Source: Saccharibacter sp. 17.LH.SD (GTDB taxonomy: Bacteria; Pseudomonadota; Alphaproteobacteria; Acetobacterales; Acetobacteraceae). From it: a DNA stretch of 64,000 nt. The stretch lies in assembly GCF_009834805.1 (NCBI RefSeq), contig NZ_WVHO01000009.1, positions 498,501-562,500 of the forward strand. The letters run 5' to 3'. A program made the position numbers and the translations under genes. Positions within the stretch are counted from its first letter, which is position 1. Each line of letters begins with the position of its first letter. The notes beneath the pieces are model-generated. The model searched no databases. It was not told the origin of the DNA and worked only from the letters and a program-made list of their open reading frames with translations. Positions 18,706 to 28,339 of this stretch are shown here, piece after piece.

Positions 18706-21657
18706 TCACCTCGCCTCTCTCCTTTCTTGTAAGAAAACTTCTATTTCTGATAGCGCGTCGTCGAACGGTAGACGTTTGATAGGGACCCCCTTAGGAAAAG
18801 CAGAGAGTAGGCGTGATGGCATCCGCCGGTCGAGCGTAACAAAAACCCCATAATCATCAGAGCGACGAATAAGGCGGCCGAAGGCTTGCTGTAGGCGCAT
18901 GCGCGTGATTTGATCATCATAAGCCCCGGGTCTGCCGCCAGAGAGAAGGCGCCGACGTTCGCGGTGGAGAATGTCGGGCCGTGGCCATGGTGTGCGTTCA
19001 AAAACGACCATTTGTAATGCTTCTCCTGGTACATCTACGCCGTCGCGCATGGCATCCGTCCCCAGTAGGCAGCTATGGGGTTCGGTGCGGAAAACGTCGA
19101 TGAGGGTGGCGTTGTCCATCGCGTCAACATGCTGCGCGTAGAGGGGGAGCCCCTGTAGGGCGAGGGCCTCATGGATGCGGCGGTGAACTTCTTTTAAACG
19201 TTGGATGGCTGTAAAAAGCCCAAGAGCTCCGCCCCGTGAGGTTTCAAATAAACGTTGAAACGCGTGTGCCAGGGAGGCCATGTCTTTTGGCACGTCCGTA
19301 ATAATATAAGCGCGTGTTTGTTGTGCGTAATTAAAAGGACTCATGAGAGCCGCTCGAAGGGGAGGCTGGAGGAAATGTGTTGTGCCGAGGCGCTGCTCTG
19401 CTTTTTCCCAACTTTCTTCTTCGGTATCGTCACCATCACGGTCGCGTAACGTGGCCGATGTCATGAGGAGCCCGTGTGTTGTGCTCTGCAATGTGCTGGC
19501 AAAGGGGATGGTTGGATCAAGCCAATGTCGGTTGAGAGCTATGTCATAGCTTTCTTCCATAGTGCGAAGGGCAGGAAGGCGTTCTCGGCGAATGAAATCA
19601 ATATAAAGAGGATGATCATGTGGATTGGGAGGTGTGATGATCGTCCGAAGAATGCCCACCCATCCTTGGAGGCGTGAGAAAGCGCGCCGATAGAGGCTAC
19701 GGAGTGTCGACTCAAGCCGTTGTCGGAAGGGCATGTCGCCTTCTTCAGCAGGAGCTTCGAGCTGCTCGCTGATGAGTTTGATGAGTTGATCAAGGGGACG
19801 AAGGATGGCTTGTAGAGCGTTAAGAAGATGTTCCGTCGCTTCCGTGAGGTCGGGAATGGTGGGATGTAGATCGCATTCTTGACGGGTATGTGAGACGTCG
19901 CCTCGCTGTTGTTGGTGCTCTTCTTCGCGTCGAGCCAGAAGTTGTCGCTCAAGCATGAAGAGAAATATTTCAGCCGGGTGGTCAAGATCCTCAGGAATGG
20001 TTCCTGGTGGTGTTTCTGTCCCTTGAGTGGGCTGCTCCCGGGTCGCTTGTAAACGTAGGCTCCAGCCTGGTCGAGGGAGGCCTTTTTGAGTAGCATAAAT
20101 CAATGTTTGAAAAGGGGCTTGCAGCTCGGGAAGACGTTCTAAAATATCATCCATGCGCCGTGCTAAGCCACGAGCACGGGAGCGACTTCCTTCAGCGCCT
20201 AAGAGCCAGCGTCTGAGTTCAGCGGCCTCTAAACCAGAAAAAGTGAGCGAGAAGGCGCTGTCTGCAGCATCTGGAATGTGATGGCCTTCATCAAAAACGT
20301 AACGTGTCGGGATTCCATTTTCATCAGCGATATCGGCTGGAGCGCGTTTTTGGGGAATCAGCGCATTCCAGGCAGCCTGAGAGAGGACAAGTGCATGATT
20401 AGCAATGACTAAGTCAGCATGCTGAGCACGGCGTATACTATGTTCAATAAAACATGTTTGGTAATGAGGGCAGGCTGCGTGAATGCATTCACCGCGTCTA
20501 TCGGCAATGGCTGATAAGAGTCCATGGCTAAATAATTCACCAAACCAGCCGGGAAGGTCTCCGCCCATCAGATCACCATCAGATGTGCATTCAGCCCATC
20601 TTATGAGCAGTGTGAGGGGTATGAGGCTATGTTTTTGCTGTGGTGGACGATTTTGGACAGTGTTGAGAATATCTTCAAGATTTAAAAGACAAAGATAATT
20701 TTCACGCCCTTTGCGAATAACAGCCTTCTGGCGCCGTTGCTCAGCATCCGGGTAGAGGCGAATGAGTTCTTGCTCGATTTGGCGTTGTAAATGGCGTGTA
20801 TAGGTGCTGATCCACACAGCACCATCATTGGTTTCTGCCCACAAACTGGCTGGAGCAATATACCCCATGGTTTTTCCAGTCCCTGTTCCGGCTTCGGCCA
20901 AAATAATGTTCGGAGCGTTAGGGATATCACGTGGGCGGAAGGCATGGGTAACTGCAGAGGCGAAGTCGGCCTGGCCTGGTCGAGGTTCAGCCGAATGACC
21001 AAGCATTGTGGCTAAGCGTTTTCGGGCAGCAGTAGGGTCAACAGGTTGGCTTCCCGGGTGAGGGCGCTGAGCTTTTTCTTCCCATTGAGGCAGACGTTTC
21101 CAAACTTTTAGGATGTCATAAGCGGTGCTTCTTTTGGGGGCTGCCGTTGCGAATGTGGATGATGTTTCATGTAAGAACTGTTCGAGAAAAGGAGCCCAAC
21201 TCCATCCTGCTTGGCGCAAAGGGATAAGAAAAGCGTGCAAACGGGCTTTTATAGAAGGGGTCTGAGCGGCTTCCTGTAAATCTTGCACGAGCTTTTCACA
21301 AATTTGATAGAGTATATCAGCCGTTAAGATTGTTTCTTTAAGGGCTTCAGGTGTTAATAGACCGAGTTCTAGACCGATACCGCGTGCTGTAGGTGTCGCG
21401 CTCCGTGCAGGATGAACGAAGAGAAAAAGCTCCAACAAGTCGAACCAAGGGGCCGGTGGGGGTTCGGGGGGAAGACTTAAAATACGGAGTGTGGCGGGCC
21501 CGTGAATAAGAAGTGGAGGCGGCATCGTGCGAAGTTGTGCACGCAGCTCGTCCTTTCCGAGTTCCATGAGCTCTCCATCTGGAGTGAGCAGGGAAGAAAG
21601 CCCGTAAGATGCAATAAGAGCAGGCGCTTGGAAGGGAGAACGTATTGGGTCTGACAT
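18706..21657 (-). CDS. DinG/XPD-like ATP-dependent DNA helicase
   Basis: A superfamily 2 helicase of 983 residues. Walker A (GTGTGKT) is near residue 258, the DEAH-like box (DEGH) near 455, and motif VI-like FGRLIRRSDDYG near the C-terminus. Between motifs I and II lie Cys residues (NYLCLLN, then CIHAACPHYQTC) spaced as in the iron-sulfur cluster of XPD/DinG helicases. The first 230 residues are a family-specific N-terminal region of unknown role. It would unwind damaged or R-loop DNA in the cytoplasm. The start is ATG 21657, next to an in-frame GTG at 21660. It diverges from lysK across about 105 bases, so their promoters must be close or overlapping. Confidence 0.9.
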   Translation of the reverse strand: MSDPIRSPFQAPALIASYGLSSLLTPDGELMELGKDELRAQLRTMPPPLLIHGPATLRILSLPPEPPPAPWFDLLELFLFVHPARSATPTARGIGLELGLLTPEALKETILTADILYQICEKLVQDLQEAAQTPSIKARLHAFLIPLRQAGWSWAPFLEQFLHETSSTFATAAPKRSTAYDILKVWKRLPQWEEKAQRPHPGSQPVDPTAARKRLATMLGHSAEPRPGQADFASAVTHAFRPRDIPNAPNIILAEAGTGTGKTMGYIAPASLWAETNDGAVWISTYTRHLQRQIEQELIRLYPDAEQRRQKAVIRKGRENYLCLLNLEDILNTVQNRPPQQKHSLIPLTLLIRWAECTSDGDLMGGDLPGWFGELFSHGLLSAIADRRGECIHAACPHYQTCFIEHSIRRAQHADLVIANHALVLSQAAWNALIPQKRAPADIADENGIPTRYVFDEGHHIPDAADSAFSLTFSGLEAAELRRWLLGAEGSRSRARGLARRMDDILERLPELQAPFQTLIYATQKGLPRPGWSLRLQATREQPTQGTETPPGTIPEDLDHPAEIFLFMLERQLLARREEEHQQQRGDVSHTRQECDLHPTIPDLTEATEHLLNALQAILRPLDQLIKLISEQLEAPAEEGDMPFRQRLESTLRSLYRRAFSRLQGWVGILRTIITPPNPHDHPLYIDFIRRERLPALRTMEESYDIALNRHWLDPTIPFASTLQSTTHGLLMTSATLRDRDGDDTEEESWEKAEQRLGTTHFLQPPLRAALMSPFNYAQQTRAYIITDVPKDMASLAHAFQRLFETSRGGALGLFTAIQRLKEVHRRIHEALALQGLPLYAQHVDAMDNATLIDVFRTEPHSCLLGTDAMRDGVDVPGEALQMVVFERTPWPRPDILHRERRRLLSGGRPGAYDDQITRMRLQQAFGRLIRRSDDYGVFVTLDRRMPSRLLSAFPKGVPIKRLPFDDALSEIEVFLQERREAR

Positions 21658-21762
21658 CACGTGATAGTGTATCGAGAAACGAGGTTTCTGCCGAGAGGTT
21701 TCTTAGATGTTTGAAGTGCTTGCTTGACCAAGAAGCTCAGGCTCCATAATTTCTCAATCCTT

Positions 21763-23355
21763 ATGCAAAAAAAGACCTCTTCTATCTCATCTGATTCGTC
21801 ATTCCCCAAATTGTGGCCGTTTGAGGAAGCTCGAAAAATTGTCGTACGTGTCGCCGATAGAGACCCGGCGAAGCCTGTATTGCTGGAAACAGGGTATGGC
21901 CCATCAGGTTTGCCCCATATTGGCACGTTTGGAGAGGTCGCTCGTACGAGCTGGGTGCGCCAAGCTTTTGAAGCCATGACCGGGCGTCCTACACGTTTGC
22001 TGACATTCTCTGATGATATGGATGCATTACGGAAAGTGCCCAGTAACGTGCCTCAGCAGGACATGCTGGAGAAGCATCTAGGCTTACCATTGTCACGTAT
22101 TCCCGATCCATTTGGAGAATATGAGAGCTTTGCGGCGCATAATAATGCACGCTTGCGTCAATTTCTGGATAGTTTTGGTTTTCAATACGAATTTGCGTCC
22201 GCTACGGATTATTACACGCGGGGTGTATTTGACGCGGCTTTAAAGCGTGTTCTTGAAGAGCATGATAAAATTGTTGCGGTGATTGCTCCCACATTGGGCA
22301 AGGAGCGACGTGCAACCTATTCGCCCGTTCTGCCCATTCATCCAGAGACTGGGCGTGTCATGCAGGTGCCGATTGAGCAGGTAAACCCTGAGGTCGGCAC
22401 TGTTGTTTGGAAAGATGAGGACGGGCGGCAGTTCGAGACATCTGTCTATGGTGGGCATGCCAAAATGCAGTGGAAGGCCGATTGGGCCATGCGTTGGTAT
22501 GCTTTAGGTGTTGATTACGAAATGTCCGGTAAGGATTTGATTGATAGCGTTAAATTATCATCGAAAATCTGCCGTATTCTCGGGAAAACGCCACCTGTTG
22601 GGCTGACATATGAGCTCTTTTTAGATTCCCAAGGACAGAAGATCAGTAAATCTAAGGGGAATGGTCTCTCTGTTGAGGAGTGGCTTCGTTATGGGCCGGC
22701 GGAGAGCTTGGGGCATTATATGTTTCAGCAGCCGACACGGGCAAAGCGTCTTTATACGGACATGATTCCTCGGGCGACGGATGAATATTTGGCCCTCGTG
22801 CAAAAGGGAACAACACAAAATAAGGAAGAGTTTCTCGCTAACCCTGTATGGTTTATTCATGCGGGTCAGTTTCGCCCTCAGGATACAAGCCCCGTTTCTT
22901 TTACCGCATTGTTAAATCTTGCGAGCGTGGCGAATGCCAAAGAAGTGGCCACGTTGTGGAAGTTTTTACAGCGTTATGATGCTTCACTCTCTCCTGAGAG
23001 TCACCCTTATGTGGCGCGTTTGGTCGAGCATGCATTGGCTTATTTCAATGAGCGTGTTCGCCCCAATAAAGTATATCGCGCACCGAATGAGACGGAGCGT
23101 AAGGGGCTTGAAGATTTGGCCGAAGCTCTTAAGGCTGTTCCTGCAGGGGCCTCTCCGGATGATGTGCAAAATATCGTTTTTGAAGTTGGGAAACGATATT
23201 TTGAGAAATCCGAGTTACGTTCTTGGTTCGGATGCTTATATGAGGTCTTGTTAGGGCAAAGCGAAGGGCCACGATTTGGTATTTTTGCCTCTCTCTTTGG
23301 CTTGAAAGAAACGGTCGCCTTGATTGAAGAGGGGCTGAAGCGCTCTGACGTTTAA
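21763..23355 (+). CDS. lysK: Lysyl-tRNA synthetase, class I
   Basis: This charges tRNA-Lys with lysine. The class I signature HIGH appears as HIGT in TGYGPSGLPHIGTFGE near residue 50, and KMSKS as KISKSKGNG near residue 290, so it is not the unrelated class II LysS. The start is ATG 21763 (MQKKTSS); an in-frame TTG at 21724 is an alternative. Length is usual for the family. The next gene, 73 bases away on the same strand, encodes an MprF-like protein that in its complete form uses lysyl-tRNA, so the neighbourhood links lysyl-tRNA supply with lipid modification. Confidence 0.95.
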   Translation: MQKKTSSISSDSSFPKLWPFEEARKIVVRVADRDPAKPVLLETGYGPSGLPHIGTFGEVARTSWVRQAFEAMTGRPTRLLTFSDDMDALRKVPSNVPQQDMLEKHLGLPLSRIPDPFGEYESFAAHNNARLRQFLDSFGFQYEFASATDYYTRGVFDAALKRVLEEHDKIVAVIAPTLGKERRATYSPVLPIHPETGRVMQVPIEQVNPEVGTVVWKDEDGRQFETSVYGGHAKMQWKADWAMRWYALGVDYEMSGKDLIDSVKLSSKICRILGKTPPVGLTYELFLDSQGQKISKSKGNGLSVEEWLRYGPAESLGHYMFQQPTRAKRLYTDMIPRATDEYLALVQKGTTQNKEEFLANPVWFIHAGQFRPQDTSPVSFTALLNLASVANAKEVATLWKFLQRYDASLSPESHPYVARLVEHALAYFNERVRPNKVYRAPNETERKGLEDLAEALKAVPAGASPDDVQNIVFEVGKRYFEKSELRSWFGCLYEVLLGQSEGPRFGIFASLFGLKETVALIEEGLKRSDV

Positions 23356-23428
23356 GAAACAGCGTCAAATATGGATGTTGTAAAATATTAAGCGCAGTAA
23401 TGCATGCATCACGCTTATACCGGTTGAT

Positions 23429-25441
23429 GTGCCAAGAAAGGAACGTTTTTTGCAGGTTTCAGCTCGTTATCAGCGCTTGATGATGAGAGCACCGGCCCTT
23501 TTTGGGGCGGTGCTTCTTGTGGTGGCTGTTGTCGTCATATGGCGTGAATTACGACATCTCTCCGTGCATGATATCGTTCTAGGATTGCATGCGATCCCCG
23601 TGCAGGCCTTGTGGAAAGGAGTTGGGGCGACATTTCTCGCTTATTTCATTCTTTCTTTTTATGATGGCTTGGCGTGCCGGCACGTTAATGCGGGCGTTTC
23701 TTGGGGGCGCTCTGCGTTCGTTGCCTTTTGCTCTTATGTGTTGTCGCACAACATTGGGTGTGCTGCTGTATCAGGCACAGCGGTAAGGTATCGTCTTTAT
23801 CGCAGTTGGGGTGTGCCTAGCGGAAAAATTGCTTCCATCATTGCTTTTTGTTCGTTGACCTATTTGTTAGGGACAATTGGGTTGGTGGGGTTTGTCTTGC
23901 TGTGGCAACCTCAGGCTATTCCATTTTTGTCTCATGCGCCTTTATGGATTTCTCATTGTGCTGGAATAGGATGCTTTGGGGCGTTGCTCGCCTATGTTGG
24001 ACTTTCGATATGGAAAAAGGAAATCAAGATCTATCGCTGGCGACTTGATCTGCCACGATGGGACATTAGCATTGCGCAGATTTTAATCAGTATGGCCGAT
24101 ATGTCGGTCACAGCATTGATTGCGTGGTGTGTGATCGGTCCACTACCCCCAGGGACGGGATTAAATTTTGGTGGGTTTCTTGCCATTTATATCGTGGCTT
24201 ACACGGCTGGTCTTGTAGCAAGTGTTCCTGGAGGGTTAGGGGTTTTTGACAGCGCTATGTTGTTAGCATTGTCTCCTTGGCTTCCTCTCCCGCGTATTAT
24301 GGGGGCTATCCTAGTTTTCCGTTTATTCTACTACATCATCCCGCTGATATTAGCGGGCGTGATGTTTGCTGGACATGAGCTATTATTGCGGGGAATGCCT
24401 TCTCTTTCTCAACGGCCAGGACAAGGTGGAATCCTGCATCCTAATCAGGTTGTGCGTGAGTCAGAGGCTGATTTTTCAGTCATTGTCGCGACAAGTGTTC
24501 AGGCTGTTTTAGGGATAGTGACGATCCTTTATGCGTTGCTTGCTCCCTTGCCAGTTTTTCATTCGGTCATTCATGCCACTATATTGCAGCTGTCAGCTTT
24601 TTTATTGTGGTTGTGTGGTGTCATCTTGTTTGGGCTGGCTGGAGGTCTGTCTCAACGTGTGGCCTTAGCATGGCGTTTATCTGTGTATGTGCTGTGTGCT
24701 ACCTTGGTTGTATTAGGGTTAAGACAAGCTCATTGGGCCGTTTTCTTGTTTGTAGCAGCCGTCCTTGTGGTGCTTTTGCCTTTCAAAAAGGGATATTATC
24801 GGCAAGCCCATTGGCGTGTTGAACCTTTATCTCCGTCTATCTTAGCGCCTATCTCGTTGTGGGCGGTTGGCCTGGCCGGAGTAGGCTGGGTAGGGTTACA
24901 ACGTCATCTTGGTCCTGTCTGGTGGCGGGCGATGATTTATGATGCGCATACCGCTATAGGCCGATGGTTCATGGGCATTTCTGCTCTGTGCTGTCTGTTT
25001 GCGTTGTGGCGGGCTGTTCGGCGGACGCGTCTTCATCCCTTGCCGTGGAATCTACAAAATGCTGCGAAATATGGATGTCTGGTGGATGCCGCAACGACGA
25101 CACATATGTTGCGCGATGTGAAGATTATGCCTGATGGAATTATTCAGGATGAATCAGCAAAAGCAGCGCTAGCCTTTATCAAAAGGGATCCTTTTCTTGT
25201 ATCGTTAGGGAGCCCTGTGGGGGTGAAAGCTTTCCATGCAGCGGCGATCTGGCGATTACGCGATTATGCTGTACAGGAAGGCTATGGGTTAGTGTTTCTT
25301 CAGGATGATACGACATTAAGAGATATATATGAGGATATAGGGCTGAACGGATTTGTTCTGAAAAAAGGTGGATATTGTTTTTGTAACATTAATCAATATC
25401 CCCTTGTGCAGTCTTATCTAGATCGGCTTGGCTTACGCTAA
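23429..25441 (+). CDS. mprF: MprF-like lysyl-phosphatidylglycerol flippase, truncated synthase domain
   Basis: The first part (to about residue 320) is the polytopic flippase domain of the UPF0104/MprF family, including the segment AGLVASVPGGLGVFDSAMLLAL; further membrane segments run to about residue 530. The C-terminal part starts the DUF2156 synthase domain: SLGSPVG, then RLRDYAVQEG and YEDIGLNGF. It stops at residue 670, just after the first GNAT-like half, where typical MprF proteins (about 850 residues) continue for some 150 more residues. The aminoacyl-transfer half is therefore missing and it may only flip lipids or do something else. Start is GTG 23429 with a poor ribosome site. The last bases overlap the end of the convergent gene. 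Confidence 0.8.
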   Translation: MPRKERFLQVSARYQRLMMRAPALFGAVLLVVAVVVIWRELRHLSVHDIVLGLHAIPVQALWKGVGATFLAYFILSFYDGLACRHVNAGVSWGRSAFVAFCSYVLSHNIGCAAVSGTAVRYRLYRSWGVPSGKIASIIAFCSLTYLLGTIGLVGFVLLWQPQAIPFLSHAPLWISHCAGIGCFGALLAYVGLSIWKKEIKIYRWRLDLPRWDISIAQILISMADMSVTALIAWCVIGPLPPGTGLNFGGFLAIYIVAYTAGLVASVPGGLGVFDSAMLLALSPWLPLPRIMGAILVFRLFYYIIPLILAGVMFAGHELLLRGMPSLSQRPGQGGILHPNQVVRESEADFSVIVATSVQAVLGIVTILYALLAPLPVFHSVIHATILQLSAFLLWLCGVILFGLAGGLSQRVALAWRLSVYVLCATLVVLGLRQAHWAVFLFVAAVLVVLLPFKKGYYRQAHWRVEPLSPSILAPISLWAVGLAGVGWVGLQRHLGPVWWRAMIYDAHTAIGRWFMGISALCCLFALWRAVRRTRLHPLPWNLQNAAKYGCLVDAATTTHMLRDVKIMPDGIIQDESAKAALAFIKRDPFLVSLGSPVGVKAFHAAAIWRLRDYAVQEGYGLVFLQDDTTLRDIYEDIGLNGFVLKKGGYCFCNINQYPLVQSYLDRLGLR

Positions 25442-26013
25442 AATTCATCTGAAAAGAGAGATGGATCCATCCTTTGACCATAGCAGCTATAGGTTTCAAG
25501 GACCTGAAAGGGGAGAGTTTCATTGTAGCCAAATTGTTCAATGAGGCAGATATGATCCACTCTTATAGGTTGGCTGGAAAAAAGATTATGGCGTTGTATC
25601 CAGGGTATGACGTCATGATGGCGATCAGGCAACAGGTAGCCGAGCGTTAGTTCAGGCGAAAGCGTTTTGAGAGATGATGGCGGGCAATCAGCAGCTTTTA
25701 AGCGTGATGCGATGCGTTTTTGAAGGTGTGTTAAGTCGTCATTAGGCATGACTGGCGAGGTTAAGCGGTCTTTCTCATGCCCTTGGTGATGGAGAATTTG
25801 CTGTAGTTTTATAGTGAATGGAGACCATGTGATCGTCGATAACGCAAGACCGATATCCTCAATAAGGTGATAGCGATCCACCTGCCCGAGTGATTGCAGT
25901 AAGATGATTCCGTGCTTGTTGGATACCCAATGGACGTCATTAAGCGTGCCACGCAAAAGGGACAAGTCGTCATCAATGAGTGAGGCTGTTGGTAACCCAA
26001 TAGCAAGTTTCAT
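25438..26013 (-). CDS. Degenerate 2H-phosphoesterase (ThpR-like) protein
   Basis: The layout of this 191-residue protein follows RNA 2',3'-cyclic phosphodiesterase/2'-5' RNA ligase-like ThpR: an N-terminal strand MKLAIGLP, VHWVSNKH, LGQVD, and later PELTLGYL and LIEQFG. In active enzymes the two HxT/S motifs lie at NLHxTLxFLGEV and PHLTLAR. Here the first reads KHGIILLQSLGQVD and the second PELTLGYL, so the second His is Glu and the first motif is disrupted. It may be a catalytically dead descendant. Similarity is judged by eye and is moderate. It converges on the mprF-like gene with a 4-base overlap. Confidence 0.5.
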   Translation of the reverse strand: MKLAIGLPTASLIDDDLSLLRGTLNDVHWVSNKHGIILLQSLGQVDRYHLIEDIGLALSTITWSPFTIKLQQILHHQGHEKDRLTSPVMPNDDLTHLQKRIASRLKAADCPPSSLKTLSPELTLGYLLPDRHHDVIPWIQRHNLFSSQPIRVDHICLIEQFGYNETLPFQVLETYSCYGQRMDPSLFSDEF

Positions 26014-26148
26014 ACAGATAACAATCCTAGAAGGGGGTGATTGTTTAATCTTGACTTAACCTAAAAACATTCCACATCCTAGGGTAGGAGCAGAGTGGGG
26101 GAGTAGTCTCCCGCTACTGTTAGTTTTTTTCTTTCGGAAAAAGGTATC

Positions 26149-26919
26149 ATGGCTTTTAATTCCGACTTTCGTTCTGCGGAGTCTCAGCAGGGGCAGGTTG
26201 CTTTTGATGCAGGCTTGCGCGCTTATATGTTGCGTGTCTTCAATTGGATGGCTTTTGCGCTCGTTTTGACCGCTGTCTCTGCCTATGCGGTGGTGCATAC
26301 GTCTTTAAGGGGGATTTTCTTCCGGGCACATGGGCTGGCTAACGGGCAAATAGTGATGGGCCCGAGCATCATAGGTATGGTGGCGATTTTTCTGCCACTG
26401 GTATTTGTGATGGTGTTGTCCTTTGGGGTTAACCGTCTGTCGCGAAGTGCCGCTCAGGGAATCTTCATCCTTTATAGTGTTGCGATGGGGATTAGTCTGT
26501 CCAGTATTCTTCTGGCCTATACAGGAGCTTCAGTTGTCAGAACCTTTTTGATTGCAGCGAGTCTGTATTCAGCAGTGGCATTGTGGGGGTATGTGACAAA
26601 TCGTTCTCTGTCTGGCTTTGGAATGTTTCTCTTCATGGGGTTGGTTGGGCTCATGATTGCTGGATTAGTGAACATGTTCATCCCGACGTCTTTCATGACG
26701 ACGGCAATTTCTTTCGTCGGTGTATTGTTGTTCTCAGGCTATACGGCTTACGATACACAGCGCATTAAGATGTCATATCTCCAATATATGGGAGCCTATT
26801 CGGCTGATGATATTGGAAAATTAAGCATCTATGATGCTCTTTCAATGTACTTGAACTTTGTGAACTTGTTTCAGTCTCTGCTTCAATTTGTCGGCGTTCG
26901 GAGCGACGATCGCGGATAA
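26149..26919 (+). CDS. Bax inhibitor-1 (YbhL/YccA) family membrane protein
   Basis: A 256-residue inner-membrane protein with a hydrophilic N-terminus and seven hydrophobic segments. The family signatures MGISLSSILLAYTG and SGYTAYDTQRIK are present, the latter just before the C-terminal Asp-rich segment DIGKLSIYDALSMYLNFVNLF, where conserved Asp residues sense pH or calcium in homologues. Its physiological role in bacteria is uncertain (calcium leak or membrane stress). The ribosome site is purine-rich (GGAAAAAGG). A hairpin terminator at 26930 separates it from the cyo operon. Confidence 0.9.
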   Translation: MAFNSDFRSAESQQGQVAFDAGLRAYMLRVFNWMAFALVLTAVSAYAVVHTSLRGIFFRAHGLANGQIVMGPSIIGMVAIFLPLVFVMVLSFGVNRLSRSAAQGIFILYSVAMGISLSSILLAYTGASVVRTFLIAASLYSAVALWGYVTNRSLSGFGMFLFMGLVGLMIAGLVNMFIPTSFMTTAISFVGVLLFSGYTAYDTQRIKMSYLQYMGAYSADDIGKLSIYDALSMYLNFVNLFQSLLQFVGVRSDDRG

Positions 26920-26929
26920 TGGATTTTAG

Positions 26930-26968
26930 ATGTGGCGTAGGAGAGGAGTCTCTTTTGCGTCACATTTT
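26930..26968 (+). terminator. Terminator after BI-1 family gene
   Basis: An imperfect stem pairs ATGTG-CG-GAGA with TCTC-CG-CACAT around GGAG and runs into TTTTAATG. Position 11 bases after the stop supports the call. Confidence 0.5.
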
Positions 26969-27335
26969 AATGTTTCGCGAAGCACACATGGCCTTAGAAA
27001 TGAAGAATATCTTGTGTGCGGTGTAAATTTTATAAAAAACCTCTATCCCGCAGAGAAAAGCCATTTTTCCATAGTGGACTTAATTAGTTCGTTTATTTTA
27101 TGTCAATTTTCTCTTGTATTACGCGCTATTCAGGCGGAATAGGGTGGGTGGCACCGGGAGCATCTTCCCGATTTTTGAGAACTCAGAAGGGGCATCCCCT
27201 TCTTTGTCAGGATACGAACGAGGAAAGGCATTGAAAAATGACAGCAACGTTCGGTGGCGTTGAGGCGATCCTGGCTTGTGTGTCACAAAGTGTTTTGGCC
27301 TTTGAGGGCCAGAGCGACAGATAGAGGCAGGACCC
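26969..27335 (+). promoter_or_regulatory. cyo promoter region and structured leader
   Basis: No gene is seen in this gap. An AT-rich stretch at about 27070-27120 is the likely promoter zone. Hairpins follow: CGGGA..TCCCG then ATTTTT at 27155-27175, a perfect AGAAGGGG-CAT-CCCCTTCT at 27185-27203, and TGGCC/GGCCA at about 27298-27313. A leader with consecutive hairpins before a respiratory operon may act on stability or attenuation. No FNR site was seen. Confidence 0.4.
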
Positions 27336-28325
27336 ATGAAAAGACTCTGGCGACTTTTTCCTGCGTTGCCTGCGTTGATGCTGTCGGGCTGTACGGTTGA
27401 TTTGCTTCAACCAGACGGTCCGATTGGCGAGGGCAATCGCGACATGATGGTGCTTGAGTTCGCCATTATGATGTGTGTTGTCGTACCAACGTGCATTGCG
27501 ACGCTGTTCTTCGCCTGGAAGTATAGAGCATCAAATACCAAGGCAGAATATAGACCTAATTGGTCGCACTCGAATGCGGTTGAGGTTTTTATTTGGGGTA
27601 TGCCAATAGCTATTATCGCTGTTTTGAGCGGCTTTAACTATTGGAGTACGCATTATTACGACCCATACCGATCTCTTCCGAAAGATATGTTGGTTCGTGA
27701 ACATGCAGAAAATACAAAACCATTGACCATTGAAGTTGTTGCGATTGATTGGAAGTGGTTGTTTATCTACCCAGAGCAGGGGATTGCGACGATAAATGAG
27801 CTTGATGTTCCGACAAAAACACCGCTGAATCTCCATATTACGTCCGATAGTGTGATGACGTCGTTCTTTATTCCGCAGCTTGGATCACAGATCTACAGCA
27901 TGGCGGGAATGGAGACACAGTTGCACCTTCTAGCACGTAACCCTGGTGTTCTTCGTGGTGAGGCTGCGCAGTATAGTGGTCCTGGTTTTTCCGACATGAA
28001 GTTCAAGACAATTGCGTTACCACAAGAGCAATTCCAGTCTTGGGTGGAGAATGTTCGCAATGGTAGCAGCCAGTTTGCGTCGCATGAGCCGCTGAATCTT
28101 CAGACTTATCCGAAATATGCGAAACCGCCCGTGGTTCGTGAGAGCGTTGCTCCAACGCCATCTCCTGTGATCTATTTCGGCGAAGCACAGTCTGATCTCT
28201 TCCAGCACATTATTGCTAAATACAATAATGGTATGGTTCGCAGTATCAATAATGGCAAAATCATGCGTATGGATATGCACGCTGCCTCCAACGGCGCAGC
28301 ATCATCTTCCGACACCGGCATGTAA
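27336..28325 (+). CDS. cyoA: Cytochrome bo3 ubiquinol oxidase subunit II
   Basis: The lipoprotein signal ends in LMLSGC (lipobox), followed by two membrane spans and a periplasmic cupredoxin-like domain. The copper A ligands of cytochrome c oxidases are absent; the site reads [15 protein letters not shown], typical of quinol oxidases. CyoA anchors and shapes the quinol oxidase that passes electrons from ubiquinol to oxygen while pumping protons. At 329 residues it is usual length. It starts the cyoABCD operon with AGAGGCAGG upstream of the ATG. Confidence 0.96.
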   Translation: MKRLWRLFPALPALMLSGCTVDLLQPDGPIGEGNRDMMVLEFAIMMCVVVPTCIATLFFAWKYRASNTKAEYRPNWSHSNAVEVFIWGMPIAIIAVLSGFNYWSTHYYDPYRSLPKDMLVREHAENTKPLTIEVVAIDWKWLFIYPEQGIATINELDVPTKTPLNLHITSDSVMTSFFIPQLGSQIYSMAGMETQLHLLARNPGVLRGEAAQYSGPGFSDMKFKTIALPQEQFQSWVENVRNGSSQFASHEPLNLQTYPKYAKPPVVRESVAPTPSPVIYFGEAQSDLFQHIIAKYNNGMVRSINNGKIMRMDMHAASNGAASSSDTGM

Positions 28326-28339
28326 GGAATTACCTAAAG

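Noticed and set aside
26930-27142. A 70-codon frame between the BI-1 gene and cyoA
   Set aside because: It starts in the terminator hairpin and has no family features.
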